Assembly: GCF_010499245.1 (NCBI RefSeq)
Contig: NZ_JAAGOW010000004.1
Span: 930,001-994,000 of the forward strand
DNA length: 64,000 nt
DNA from: Variovorax sp. WS11
GTDB lineage: Bacteria > Pseudomonadota > Gammaproteobacteria > Burkholderiales > Burkholderiaceae_C
Direction: 5' to 3'
Position numbers and translations under genes: made by a program. The notes beneath the pieces were generated by a model. That model saw only the letters and a list, made by a program, of their open reading frames with translations, ran no database searches and had not been told where the DNA came from. The stretch's first letter is position 1. Every line of letters begins with the position of its first letter. Below are positions 16,303-25,600 of the stretch, one piece after another.

Positions 16303-18930
16303 ATGACTCAAAAGACCTTTTCTATTCTTGAGCTAAAAGTACAACTGCATGGCCTCATCCGCGAAGGTTGTATAGATGATCGTGTAACTGACTTGTTGTT
16401 TGAAGATGGAAATCCGCTGCCCTACGAGCGGCAGTTGTGGGATTTCAAGTTGAAACAACCCACACATACACGATCAAAATCCTCAACCAGGGAGGAAAAA
16501 TACTTCATCGAGCGAGAATGGGCTGAGCTCATAAAGGACATCATCTCTTTCTATAATAGCTACGGAGGGTATATCGTCTTTGGAGTTGCTGATAGCCCTC
16601 GATCAATATCTGGATTTGAAGGGGATTTCGACGTTGACGAGCTCAATAGACGTGTCTTGGCCTACAGCAAATGCTCTATTGAATGCACATTTCGAACTCT
16701 CGCCATAAAGACGGCCGCGAAAACCATTGGTGTTTTATTGATCCCTCAGCGCCCTGATGTAGAAGGTATAACGTTAGTTCGTAAGGATGGTCCCGCAGAC
16801 GGATCGGGAAAGGCCCTGTTCACTAAAGGCACTGTGTTTCTTCGGAAAGGAGACAGCTGCGCCCCCGCCGATGAACCAGAAGACTTTCAGTTTCTTGTTT
16901 CAATCGGACGGCGCTCGCTTTCGTTCGCCACTGCTCAACCTTCTGGCAGCGCAGCGCTGATTAACAATTTGCCTCCTCGCGACCCTTCCTTCGTTGAGTT
17001 TATCGGGAGAGAAGGCGATTTAGTGCGAATCTGGAATTGGTTCTTAGATGAGCATTCGCCAGTGAAACTATTTTCCGGTTTCGGAGGGGTTGGCAAGACG
17101 ACGCTCGTTAGAGAATTTGTGGAAGACGTTGTTCGAACTTCACCCAGCGGAATTGAAAAGGTAGTCTGGCTAAGCGCCAAGCAAGCTGTTTACACAGCAA
17201 TTCAAGGACGTTTTCATCAGGCGTCCCGCGTGGATTTCACTGATGTAATCTCGCTTCTCAAGGCGATACTAAATGAGCTTGGTGAGCCAGAAGCAAACTA
17301 TGCCGACATTGACGATAAAGATGAGTTGGTCGAGTGTTTGGTGACCAATCTTGTGCACTTGCCTGCACTACTCGTTGTAGACGATCTTGATTCGCTGCCC
17401 TTAGACCTCCAGCAGGAGGCGTTTCACACGCTCTTGCATTCGTTCATAACCGCGGCGGCGAAGGCGCCCAAGCCGAGCAAATGCATGATTACCGCTCGTC
17501 TTGATCTCGGCGCAGCACCCTCCCAATTATTTAAAATTGGAGGTCTTGTATCCCAGGATTTCTTTGAGTACGTATCCCAGTCCGCTGCGACTATTGATTT
17601 GCCTTGGAAGTATGCGGCCAATTCTCAATTAATGAAGCAATTCCACTCTGCGACCGAGGGAAGTCCTATATTTGCGGATGCGGTACTTCGGTTGGTGAGT
17701 CTTGGGGAGCACATCGAGACTGCCCTCAAGCGATGGAAGGGCGCTGACGGTGAAGAAGTTCGAAAATTTGCATTTGAGCGTGAACTTAAGAATCTGACGG
17801 ACTCTCAAATTCGAACTCTCTATGCTGCGATTGTGTTGGGAAGTTGTTATCTAGATGAATTGGTGGTCATTCTAAATTCCAACCTTGCAATGCTTAGAGA
17901 TACAGTATCAGAGCTTCGAAAATATCATTTGGTTTCATCCGGAGAATCTGGTGCGCAAGGTATTGCGCTCGCGGTGCCGTCCAGTTTGCAATTAATGAGG
18001 GATGTGGTGCGGAAGCGGGTGCAAGACCCAAAGCGAATAGATGATGAATGTGCGCGTTTGCGCCTCCAGAGCAACAATAAGTCTTTTGTAGCCGAGCGCA
18101 TCGCTAGGCGGGTCGTCGCGATTTGGCAGGATGATAATCCAAACCTTGCGCTAGATGTTGCTAAGCAGGCGGTTCATGAAAATTCGAAGATCCCAGATCT
18201 TTATTGTTTGCTCGGCCGCGCTTATTTGCGAATCATTCCGCCGGACTATAAAAATGCGGAGTTGAATTTTCGGGAGGCAAGCACTCACGGATCTAGTAGG
18301 CCGGAGCTATTACAGTTATGGGTGGAGGCTAAGATCGGACTTCTCGATTGGAAAGGTCTCCTGGACATCACCTCTGCGGATATTAACAATAAGGCGGCGC
18401 AAAGCGAGGTATATATTCAGCGCGGAACTGCCTACAGGGAGCTGGCGAACACTGCGCTAGCTATTGGAGATACTAGATCTGCGGCAACTTGGTTTAGAGC
18501 CGGTGGTCTAGAGATTTTCGGCGCGTTCGAAAAACGAAGAGCGGTCGGAAACGTACTTGAACTGCGCGATTTGAAGAATGAATTTTTCTCTCGCTACGTG
18601 CTATTAACTGAAGAGTTAGCCTTGAACGATGGCGATCATCTGGAGGTATGGCTCGCGGTGAAGGAAGCGTTCGACAGTTTTGTGCGTCGCCCAATGCATC
18701 TTCGAATGGGCTTTCAAAAATTAAGAACCTGGTGGGACAGTGTGGCGCGCCGGGATTATTTTGATCAAAAGGCGGTGCGCTTGGCTAAAACTCAAGTCAA
18801 TGCAGCACGAGAGATTTTGGCGTTTCAACGAAAATATGATGCAGCAAATGGGCCTGAATTGTCGTTGTTTATGGAAGATGAGCTCAATTCAGTTGCCAAT
18901 TCGATTGAGGAATACAGCCACCGGCAGTGA
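16303..18930 (+). CDS. Schlafen/AlbA-like + STAND-type NTPase + helical-repeat protein (candidate defence protein)
   Basis: An 875-residue multidomain protein. Residues about 45-205 (LWDFKLKQPTH...IISFYNSYGGYIVFGVADSP) resemble the Schlafen AlbA_2 putative nucleic-acid-binding domain. About 225-560 is a STAND/NB-ARC-like NTPase with FIGREGDLVRIWNWF, Walker A GFGGVGKTTL (about 258-267) and Walker B ALLVVDDLDSLP (about 352-363). About 600-870 is helical, with TPR-like stretches (LYCLLGRAYLRI...AELNFREAS). Base composition is clearly AT-richer than neighbours, with codons rare in the flanks, a sign of transfer. The order effector-NTPase-repeat recalls Avs-type antiphage sensors, but the N-terminal domain is not a usual Avs effector. 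Function not shown. Confidence 0.75.
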   Translation: MTQKTFSILELKVQLHGLIREGCIDDRVTDLLFEDGNPLPYERQLWDFKLKQPTHTRSKSSTREEKYFIEREWAELIKDIISFYNSYGGYIVFGVADSPRSISGFEGDFDVDELNRRVLAYSKCSIECTFRTLAIKTAAKTIGVLLIPQRPDVEGITLVRKDGPADGSGKALFTKGTVFLRKGDSCAPADEPEDFQFLVSIGRRSLSFATAQPSGSAALINNLPPRDPSFVEFIGREGDLVRIWNWFLDEHSPVKLFSGFGGVGKTTLVREFVEDVVRTSPSGIEKVVWLSAKQAVYTAIQGRFHQASRVDFTDVISLLKAILNELGEPEANYADIDDKDELVECLVTNLVHLPALLVVDDLDSLPLDLQQEAFHTLLHSFITAAAKAPKPSKCMITARLDLGAAPSQLFKIGGLVSQDFFEYVSQSAATIDLPWKYAANSQLMKQFHSATEGSPIFADAVLRLVSLGEHIETALKRWKGADGEEVRKFAFERELKNLTDSQIRTLYAAIVLGSCYLDELVVILNSNLAMLRDTVSELRKYHLVSSGESGAQGIALAVPSSLQLMRDVVRKRVQDPKRIDDECARLRLQSNNKSFVAERIARRVVAIWQDDNPNLALDVAKQAVHENSKIPDLYCLLGRAYLRIIPPDYKNAELNFREASTHGSSRPELLQLWVEAKIGLLDWKGLLDITSADINNKAAQSEVYIQRGTAYRELANTALAIGDTRSAATWFRAGGLEIFGAFEKRRAVGNVLELRDLKNEFFSRYVLLTEELALNDGDHLEVWLAVKEAFDSFVRRPMHLRMGFQKLRTWWDSVARRDYFDQKAVRLAKTQVNAAREILAFQRKYDAANGPELSLFMEDELNSVANSIEEYSHRQ

Positions 18931-19329
18931 GGCAGCCTTTTTGGAGGCGGCATCGTCATTCAGCGCGTCGTAGTTCTGCGGAACTCGCGAGCCGACAGAC
19001 GTCGGATGTCCCGCTCGATCTGGAACGGGTGTTCCAAAAAAAAATTTCGAACAAGATCCGCCGCAGGGCCATGTCCTGGCACTCATTTTTCAGCGATCCC
19101 GCGTCGCGCACGACGATTGTGTATTTGGTAGGGACTCACCGACCCGTGATGAAGTTGTGCGGCTCGCGAGCGAGAAACTGCCCGTCGTCCAACTCGAATA
19201 TGAGTTTCCGGCTTCTCCAGTCCTGATGCGCCAACGCCGCCTTGCGACCCTACGGTACCCGCTCCTGGAGCCAAGCGCGCACCATCTCGCCGAACCGTCG
19301 CAATCAAGGTGCCGCGGCGAGCCGCTACC
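18931..19329 (-). other. Remnant region flanking the IS1634-type element
   Basis: On the minus strand, about 19290-19140, the sequence reads AALAHQDW...RKLIFELDDGQFLAREPHNFITGR and then stops. This is the C-terminus of an unidentified protein, interrupted upstream by stops and by the IS. An A9 run (about 19036-19044) lies further on. I do not recognise the family. Confidence 0.35.
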
Positions 19330-19376
19330 CTTACTTTCCGCAGGTCGGCAGACGCATTTGCGCGTAATTTCCTGAC
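19330..19376 (+). repeat. Left terminal inverted repeat of the IS1634-type element
   Basis: 47 bp, matching the complement of 21513-21559 with a single visible mismatch (C versus G after CAGGTCGG). Confidence 0.9.
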
Positions 19377-19387
19377 GCCCGGGAAGA

Positions 19388-19738
19388 TCAGGGTTGGCGC
19401 GGTGCTTCCAGGTCGATGAGGCGCTCGGTCTGCTCCTCCCACGCCCGCATGAGCTTCTTGGCGTGGCGTTGGTTGTCTATGGCCTGCTGCAGCAAACTGG
19501 CCTGCTCGGGCGTGACCACGCGGTGCACAAGCTTGCCGTCCCTGAGGTGGCCCCATTCGTAGTACGGACCGTGCCGCGCCGAGGGGTCCTGGGCGCAGCG
19601 GCAACTCGGCCTGCCGCACACCTTCGTGCGCTTGTGCAGCGTGCCGGAGCACAGGTATTCGATCTCGGTGAGCGCGGCTCGGATGCGCCCGATCTTCTCG
19701 CGGGTTTGCTCAATGCGTTGGGCGACTGAACTCGGCAT
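19388..19738 (-). CDS. IS-associated DUF6788-like protein
   Basis: A 116-residue protein inside the IS, divergent from the transposase with a 44-bp gap between starts. It has an N-terminal helical region (AQRIEQTREKIGRIRAALTEIEYLC), a Cys-rich segment VCGRPSCRCAQDPSARHGPYYEWGHLRDGKLVHRVV that could bind metal, and a C-terminal helix (NQRHAKKLMRAWEEQTERLI). Such proteins accompany IS1634-like transposases. Role unknown; an accessory or regulatory part of transposition is the simplest inference. Confidence 0.75.
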   Translation of the reverse strand: MPSSVAQRIEQTREKIGRIRAALTEIEYLCSGTLHKRTKVCGRPSCRCAQDPSARHGPYYEWGHLRDGKLVHRVVTPEQASLLQQAIDNQRHAKKLMRAWEEQTERLIDLEAPRQP

Positions 19739-19782
19739 AGGCTCTTGACGGGTGTGTTGCTGGCGATAATAATATCGCCAGC

Positions 19783-21498
19783 ATGCCGCGCTCGCAAGCC
19801 CCCACTTCCACCATGGAGGAGGCAGGCTTCACTCTTCACACCGAGCGCCTGGGCCCGCTGCCCCTGATCAACCACTTCATCGAGCGCATCGGGCTGACCG
19901 AGACGCTGTCGCGCTTCGTGGCCTCGGACCGGCGTTGCGCCGTCAGTCACGCCAGCGCGCTGGGCGTGCTGCTGCGCTCCATCATCGTCGAGCGTGAGCC
20001 CATCTACCGTCAGCAGGAGACGGTGCACGGCTTCGCCGACGGCATGTTCGGCATCAGCGCCCGGGAGATGGGGCACCTGAGCGACGACCGCCTCGGACGG
20101 GCCCTGGACCACCTGTTCGATGCCGACCGCACCGCGTTGCTCACCGAACTCGTCCTGGCCGTCGGGCAGCGCTTCGGTGTGCGTTTCGAGGAGTTCCACA
20201 ACGACTCCACGACGATCAGCTTCTGTGGCAGCTATCGCGGCGCGGGCGGGCGCCAGATCCGGGGGCGAACCGCCCCGGCGATCACGTACGGGAGGTCCAA
20301 AGCGCACCGCCCCGATCTCAAGCAGCTGCTGTTCATCCTCACCATGAGCGCCGATGGCAACGTCCCCGTGGCGTTTCGCTGCACCGACGGCAACACCAGC
20401 GACTCAGTCACCCACATCGAGACTTGGAACACGCTACGCGCCATTGCCGGCAGCAGCGACTTCTTGTATTGCGCGGACTCAAAACTTTGTTCCCGCGAGA
20501 ACATGGATCACATCGACCGCGCGGGCGGCCGCTTCGTCACCGTCATGCCGCGCAACCGGCTGGAGGATGCGCAGTTCCGCGAATGGATCCAGACCCACAC
20601 GCCCGAATGGACCCTGGTCTGGGACCGGCCCAACCCGCGTTACGGCGACGGGCCGCGCGACTGCTGGTACGTGCACCGCGCCCCTCTGCCCTCCATGGAG
20701 GCCTGGTCCATCGTCTGGGTCTGGAGCACGCTGCTGACGCTGCGCCAGCACGCCCGGCGCCTGCGCAACATCGCTGCGGCCATCGAGCAGTTCGAGGATC
20801 TGCGCCGGCGCCTGGCCTCCTCCAAGACCCGACTGCGCGGCGCCCCGGAGATCGACCTGCAGATCAAGCTCCTCCTGGAGCAGCACCACGTGGGCCGCTA
20901 CCTCAAGGTGCGCCGCGTCGTGCGCGAGGAGCATGTATTCAAGCAAGCGCGCCGCGGTCGCCCCGGCCCCGACACCGCCTACCGCAAGATCACCAAGCGG
21001 CGCTTTGACGTGCAGTGGGTCATTGACGAGGACGCCATCACCTACGACCGCAGGAGTGATGGCTGCTATCCGTTGATGACCAACGACCGCACGCTCACCG
21101 CCGCCCAGGTCCTTGAGGCCCACAAGGGCCAGCCCATGATCGAGAAGCGCTTCGAGCAGGTCAAGACCGTGCACGAAATCGCCCCGGTCTTCCTCAAGAA
21201 CGAGGGGCGCATCGAAGCGCTGTTCACGCTATACGCCATCGCGCTGTTGGTTCAAGCCCTCATCGAGCGCGAGCTGCGCCAGGCCATGGCGCGCGAGGGC
21301 ATCGAAGAACTCCCCATCTATCCCGAGCAACGCCAGTGCGCGCACCCCACCACCGAGCAGGTGCTACGGCTGTTCAGCCTCGCCGAGCGCCACCATCTGC
21401 TTCAGCACGGACACCCCGTCCAGGTCTTCGACCTCAAGCTCACACAGTTGCAGCGCCAAGTGCTCGCCCTCCTTGGCGTCCCGCCCGGCACGTTCTAG
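19783..21498 (+). CDS. IS1634-family transposase
   Basis: A 571-residue DDE transposase of the IS4 superfamily. N-terminal DUF4277-like region (GPLPLINHFIERIGLTETLSRFV), then the catalytic core: EEFHNDSTTISF (first Asp), ADSKLCSRENMDHIDRAGGRFVTVMPRN (second acidic region) and GQPMIEKRFEQVKTVHEIAPVFLKNEGRIEALFTLYAIALLVQAL (Glu in the YREK-like segment). Ends about 15 bp before the right inverted repeat and is uninterrupted, so the element should be active. Confidence 0.92.
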   Translation: MPRSQAPTSTMEEAGFTLHTERLGPLPLINHFIERIGLTETLSRFVASDRRCAVSHASALGVLLRSIIVEREPIYRQQETVHGFADGMFGISAREMGHLSDDRLGRALDHLFDADRTALLTELVLAVGQRFGVRFEEFHNDSTTISFCGSYRGAGGRQIRGRTAPAITYGRSKAHRPDLKQLLFILTMSADGNVPVAFRCTDGNTSDSVTHIETWNTLRAIAGSSDFLYCADSKLCSRENMDHIDRAGGRFVTVMPRNRLEDAQFREWIQTHTPEWTLVWDRPNPRYGDGPRDCWYVHRAPLPSMEAWSIVWVWSTLLTLRQHARRLRNIAAAIEQFEDLRRRLASSKTRLRGAPEIDLQIKLLLEQHHVGRYLKVRRVVREEHVFKQARRGRPGPDTAYRKITKRRFDVQWVIDEDAITYDRRSDGCYPLMTNDRTLTAAQVLEAHKGQPMIEKRFEQVKTVHEIAPVFLKNEGRIEALFTLYAIALLVQALIERELRQAMAREGIEELPIYPEQRQCAHPTTEQVLRLFSLAERHHLLQHGHPVQVFDLKLTQLQRQVLALLGVPPGTF

Positions 21499-21512
21499 AC
21501 CCGTCCTTCGCA

Positions 21513-21559
21513 GTCAGGAAATTACGCGCAAATGCGTCTCCCGACCTGCGGAAAGTAAG
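21513..21559 (-). repeat. Right terminal inverted repeat of the IS1634-type element
   Basis: 47 bp, ends GCGGAAAGTAAG, followed directly by the duplicated target GCTACC. Confidence 0.9.
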
Positions 21560-21682
21560 GCTACCGACTGCGATGGGCGGATACCGCGTGCCCATCGATG
21601 TAGACAACCTCGAGCGAGGGGGCTAGCATATGGATGTTTATACAGTATTCAGCTCTGCCGAGGCTAAGCGATGCCTTGTTCA

Positions 21683-21729
21683 GCGAGCGGACCTGAACTG
21701 GTGGGTTCCACCAGTTCAGGTCCGCTCGC
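21683..21729. promoter_or_regulatory. Perfect 22-bp-arm hairpin upstream of sspB
   Basis: Arms 21683-21704 and 21708-21729 are exact reverse complements around a 3-base loop GTT; the left arm begins GCGAGCGGACCTGAAC. The right arm ends 15 bp before the sspB ATG. No clear purine-rich ribosome site remains between hairpin and start, so the structure would occlude initiation in RNA, or act in DNA as a strong operator. There is no U-tract, so it is not a simple intrinsic terminator. The DndB-like protein of this locus is a candidate binder; this is inference. Confidence 0.8.
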
Positions 21730-21744
21730 CACTAGAATGCTTTC

Positions 21745-22662
21745 ATGCAAGCCATTTCCAAACTCAGCGGAAGAACGCCCGCCCACTTCTCGGGCCATGA
21801 GACGTTTCCCCTGCGCCAAATGTGGCTCAAGAAGGCTTTCGACCAATCCATTAGTGGTGGCATCCGTAAGTCCATCTTCGCCGAGGACGCGGCCATCGCT
21901 GAATTTGGCGTAGGCAAGAACATGGTGGCGTCCATCCGTCATTGGGCCTTGGCGTGCGGCGTGATGTACGAGGACGGCGATAGCTTCCGAGTCAGTGGCC
22001 TCGCCACGGAAATTCTGCAGGACGGTGGGCTTGACCCATACGCTGAAAGTCCTTCCACGGCTTGGCTCGCCCATTGGCAACTCGCCGGCCATTGTTTCCG
22101 GTCGACGACGTGGCAATGGCTGTTCAATCATGTGACGGCGCCCACGTTCACTCGCCAAGAGCTCGAAGAGCCCTTGGCGCGATACGCCCGCGAGCTTGAC
22201 CCCAAGCATCGACTATCCGCCTCGACGATCTCCCGTGATTTGGAGACGTGCTTGCGCAGCTACGCACCGCGAGCGGCCGGTGGCTCCCCCGAGGACTTCG
22301 CCGAACCACTGTTGGGCGAGTTGGGCCTGCTGCAGGAAGTCCACAAGGGCCAATATGCCTTCCGTCGCGGTCCAAAGGCTTCTCTGCACGATGGCGTGTT
22401 CGCTTACGCGTTGGCGGATTTCTGGGACCGCGCAGCCAAAGGGCAAAGCTCATTGGCATTCGAGACAGTTGCTTATTCAGAAGGCTCGCCGGGGCGCGTC
22501 TTCAAACTCGACGAAGAGTCGATCGCGCAACGGCTGATCGGTCTTGCCGACTTCACCGGCGGCAAGCTCACTTGGACCGATTCGGCGGGCCTGCGCCAAG
22601 TGCACCGCAAGGCCATGTCGAAGGAAGACAGCAAAGAACTGATCAGGCGCGCCTATGAGTGA
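21745..22662 (+). CDS. sspB: SspB, DUF4007 protein of DNA phosphorothioation
   Basis: A 305-residue DUF4007 protein with the signature N-terminus FSGHETFPLRQMWLKKAFD and the adjacent AEFGVGKNMVASIRHWALACGVM. In Vibrio SspABCD, SspB is the nickase that opens one DNA strand for phosphorothioate insertion. It is first in a tight operon: its last 8 bases overlap the sspC start. Identification rests on the family signature plus the exact neighbours (large ATPase and PAPS-reductase-type protein) in the order B-C-D. A long perfect hairpin stands immediately before the gene. Confidence 0.87.
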   Translation: MQAISKLSGRTPAHFSGHETFPLRQMWLKKAFDQSISGGIRKSIFAEDAAIAEFGVGKNMVASIRHWALACGVMYEDGDSFRVSGLATEILQDGGLDPYAESPSTAWLAHWQLAGHCFRSTTWQWLFNHVTAPTFTRQELEEPLARYARELDPKHRLSASTISRDLETCLRSYAPRAAGGSPEDFAEPLLGELGLLQEVHKGQYAFRRGPKASLHDGVFAYALADFWDRAAKGQSSLAFETVAYSEGSPGRVFKLDEESIAQRLIGLADFTGGKLTWTDSAGLRQVHRKAMSKEDSKELIRRAYE

Positions 22663-25600
22663 AAATAAAGAAGACGCATTGTCGGACCTCGTCCAAATCT
22701 CGCGTCAATACCAACGTTCGATTCGAGTCGACACGGACATCGGCCGCCTCGACGCCCTAGCGGGCTACATCTGCCATGCCACTGCCGCGTCAATTGTTGA
22801 CGGCATGTGCAGGCAGCTCTCTGACACTAACCAACGCAGCTTCACTTGGACGGGCCCATTCGGCGGGGGTAAGTCTTCATTGGCCGTGGCCCTAGCCAGT
22901 GCGCTGCATCCCGACAAGGCCCTCAGAACCCGCGCACGCCACGCCTTGGGGCTGGACTCCAAGCCCGCTTTCGATAGAGCGTTCCCGGTCCGCAAAGGGT
23001 GGCTGCTGATGTCCGTGGTGGGCCGGCGCGGTAGCGTCGTAGCCGACCTTGGGGCCGCGATCAGGCGAGCTCAAGGCAAGAGCGTTGACGGACGCAACAA
23101 GCCCAATGCCCAAAGCGTCATTGCCGAACTCATTCAAGAGGCCAAGGACCGCCTGCAGGACGGAGTTTTGGTCATCCTCGATGAGATGGGCAAGTTCCTG
23201 GAGGCCTCCGCGCTAGGTTCCGGAGATGATGTCTATTTCTTCCAGGAGCTTGCCGAAGCCGCGGCCCGTTCGGACGGCCGCTTGGTGGTCGTGGGTGTGC
23301 TGCACCAATCCTTCGCTCAATATTCCGCCCGGCTTGGCATCGACACCCGCGATGATTGGGCCAAAGTCCAAGGTCGATACCTCGACCTTCCGTTCGTGGC
23401 GGCCAGCGATGAAGTAGTAGAGCTCATTGGGCGCGCGATTGACGCCAAACGGCGTCCCAACTGGATGATCGACGCATCCAAGGTCATCGCCGACGCCATA
23501 CGATCGCGCCGCCCCGCAGTCGGGGAGGCCTTTGCCCATTCACTCGCCGCGTGCTGGCCGTTGCACCCAGCCATGGCCGCGCTGCTAGGCCCGATCTCCA
23601 AGCGGCAATTCGGCCAGAACGAGCGCAGCACCTTCGGCTTTTTGTCGTCGGTGGAGCCTCATGGCTTCCGCTCTTACCTGAACTCGACCCCGATCAGCCA
23701 AGCGACGTGGTACAGGCCGAGCGACTACTGGGACTACCTGCGAGCGAACCTGGAGCCGGCAATCCTGGCCTCGCCCGACGGCCACCGATGGTCGCAAGCC
23801 GTGGAAGCGGTCGAACGCGCCGAAGCAAAAACGGGCGATCCGTTGCTAGTTTCCTTGATCAAGAACATCGCCGTCATTGATCTGTTCCGAAATGGATCGG
23901 GCTTGGCAGCCGACGCGGCCGTGTTGGGCGCTCTTTTCTACGACAGGTCTCGCGAAGAGCTTGAGGCCGCGCTGCAAAGGCTCGCTGCGCTGAAGGTCGC
24001 CCTCTACAAGAGCTTTACCGGCGCCTGGTCAGTCTTCGAAGGCAGTGACTTCGACATCGACGCCGCCATCGCGCAAGCCCTCGCCAGTTCGCCAGGGATC
24101 GACTATGGGCGCCTATCGCAGCTCATGGGTTTGCATCCGGTGGTCGCCAAGCGGCATTACCACGAGACGGGATCGATGCGCTGGATGGAGTTGACCCTGT
24201 GCAGCATCGAGCAGGCCGAGAAGATCGCCAATGATTATTTCCCTCGCAGGGGCGACTTCGGAGCCTTCATCCTGGCCCTGCCCAGCCGCGGCATGAGCCT
24301 GCGCGAGGCACGCAAACGCGCGCAGGCATGCTCAAAGTTGCGCCCTTGGCCGGTGATGGTCGGTATCCCCAGCAACCACTCCCGCATCGCCGAACTCTCG
24401 GCCGAGCTGGTGGCGTTGGAGCATGTCAAAGACCGGCATGAGCTCTCAGGCGATGCCGTCGCCCGTCGTGAGGTCTATGCCCGGCTGGCGGCGACCCGAG
24501 CCGACTTGGAGGACCAGCTCCAGGCTGCAGTTTCGCTCGCGAAGTGGCACGACGGGAGCGACCAAATCGTCGAGCCAGGCTCGAAGCTGTCTCCAGTCGC
24601 CTCCGAGCTCGCCGATGACCTTTTCAGCTCCTCGCCCCCGGTTTGGAGCGAGTTGGTCAACCGGGACAGCGTGTCGAGCAACAGCGTCAAGGCACGTCGG
24701 GATCTCCTCCACGCCATGGTCAGCGCCGAGGGCCAAGAGGCCCTCGGCATCGAAGGTTTTCCGGCGGAGCGCGGGCTCTACGAGACGCTGCTAAGGCACA
24801 CGGAGCTGTACCGGCAAGACGCCTCTGGAGCCTGGCGCTTTCTTCCGCCAGGCGACGGCAAGTCTGAGGGGTTTGAGGACGTTTGGCGGGCAACTCGGAA
24901 CCTGTTTTCGGACGCCAACACCCGGATCGGGGCCGACGGCATCTACAGCCTATGGAGCGCGCCGCCCTTCGGCATGAAGCAAGGCATTCAGCCTGTCATG
25001 CTCTCCGCCTTTATGCTCGCCCACAAGGCCAACATCGGCGTCTACAAGGACGGGATGTTCGTGCCACGATTGACCGACGCTGATATCGACGAGTGCCTGC
25101 AAGACCCCAGCCGCTTCTCACTGCGCTGGGTAGCGATCGACGAGGATAAGAACCGCATCCTCGAAGGCATCGCCAAGCTCCTTGCTGAGATCGGCGAAAG
25201 CGCCGGCGCTGCGGACCCGCTGGAGGCTGCCCGCGGACTGGTGGCTATGGTCTTCAACTTGCCGGAATGGACCCGGAGGACGCAGCGCCTGGGTGAAGCT
25301 GCCAAGGCAATGCGGGACATGCTCTTGAAGGCCAGCGACCCTCACAAGGTTCTGTTTGTCGACCTGGCGTCAGTGCTTAGCGCCGCTGACGGCAAGGCCT
25401 ACGTGAAGGCCCTGCGGGCGCCGCTTCATGAGCTCGCGGGAGCCTACGGAAAAATGTTGACGATGGTCGAAGCCAAGATGCTCGACGCGCTCGACGCAGG
25501 CCGCAATGACATGGACGCTCTGCGTGAGCGCGCCGAAGCCGTAGCCGGCGTGTCGGGAGATCTGCGTATGGATGCGTTCGCGACGCGACTAGCAGGGTTC

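Larger units (their letters stand above)
19330..21559. mobile_element. Complete IS1634-type insertion sequence
   Basis: A 2230-bp element with near-perfect 47-bp terminal inverted repeats: 19330-19376 beginning CTTACTTTCCGCAGGTCGG, and 21513-21559 on the other strand. It is flanked by the direct repeat GCTACC (19324-19329 and 21560-21565), a 6-bp target duplication. Intact ends and duplication indicate a recent insertion. It carries a transposase and a small divergent gene. Confidence 0.92.
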
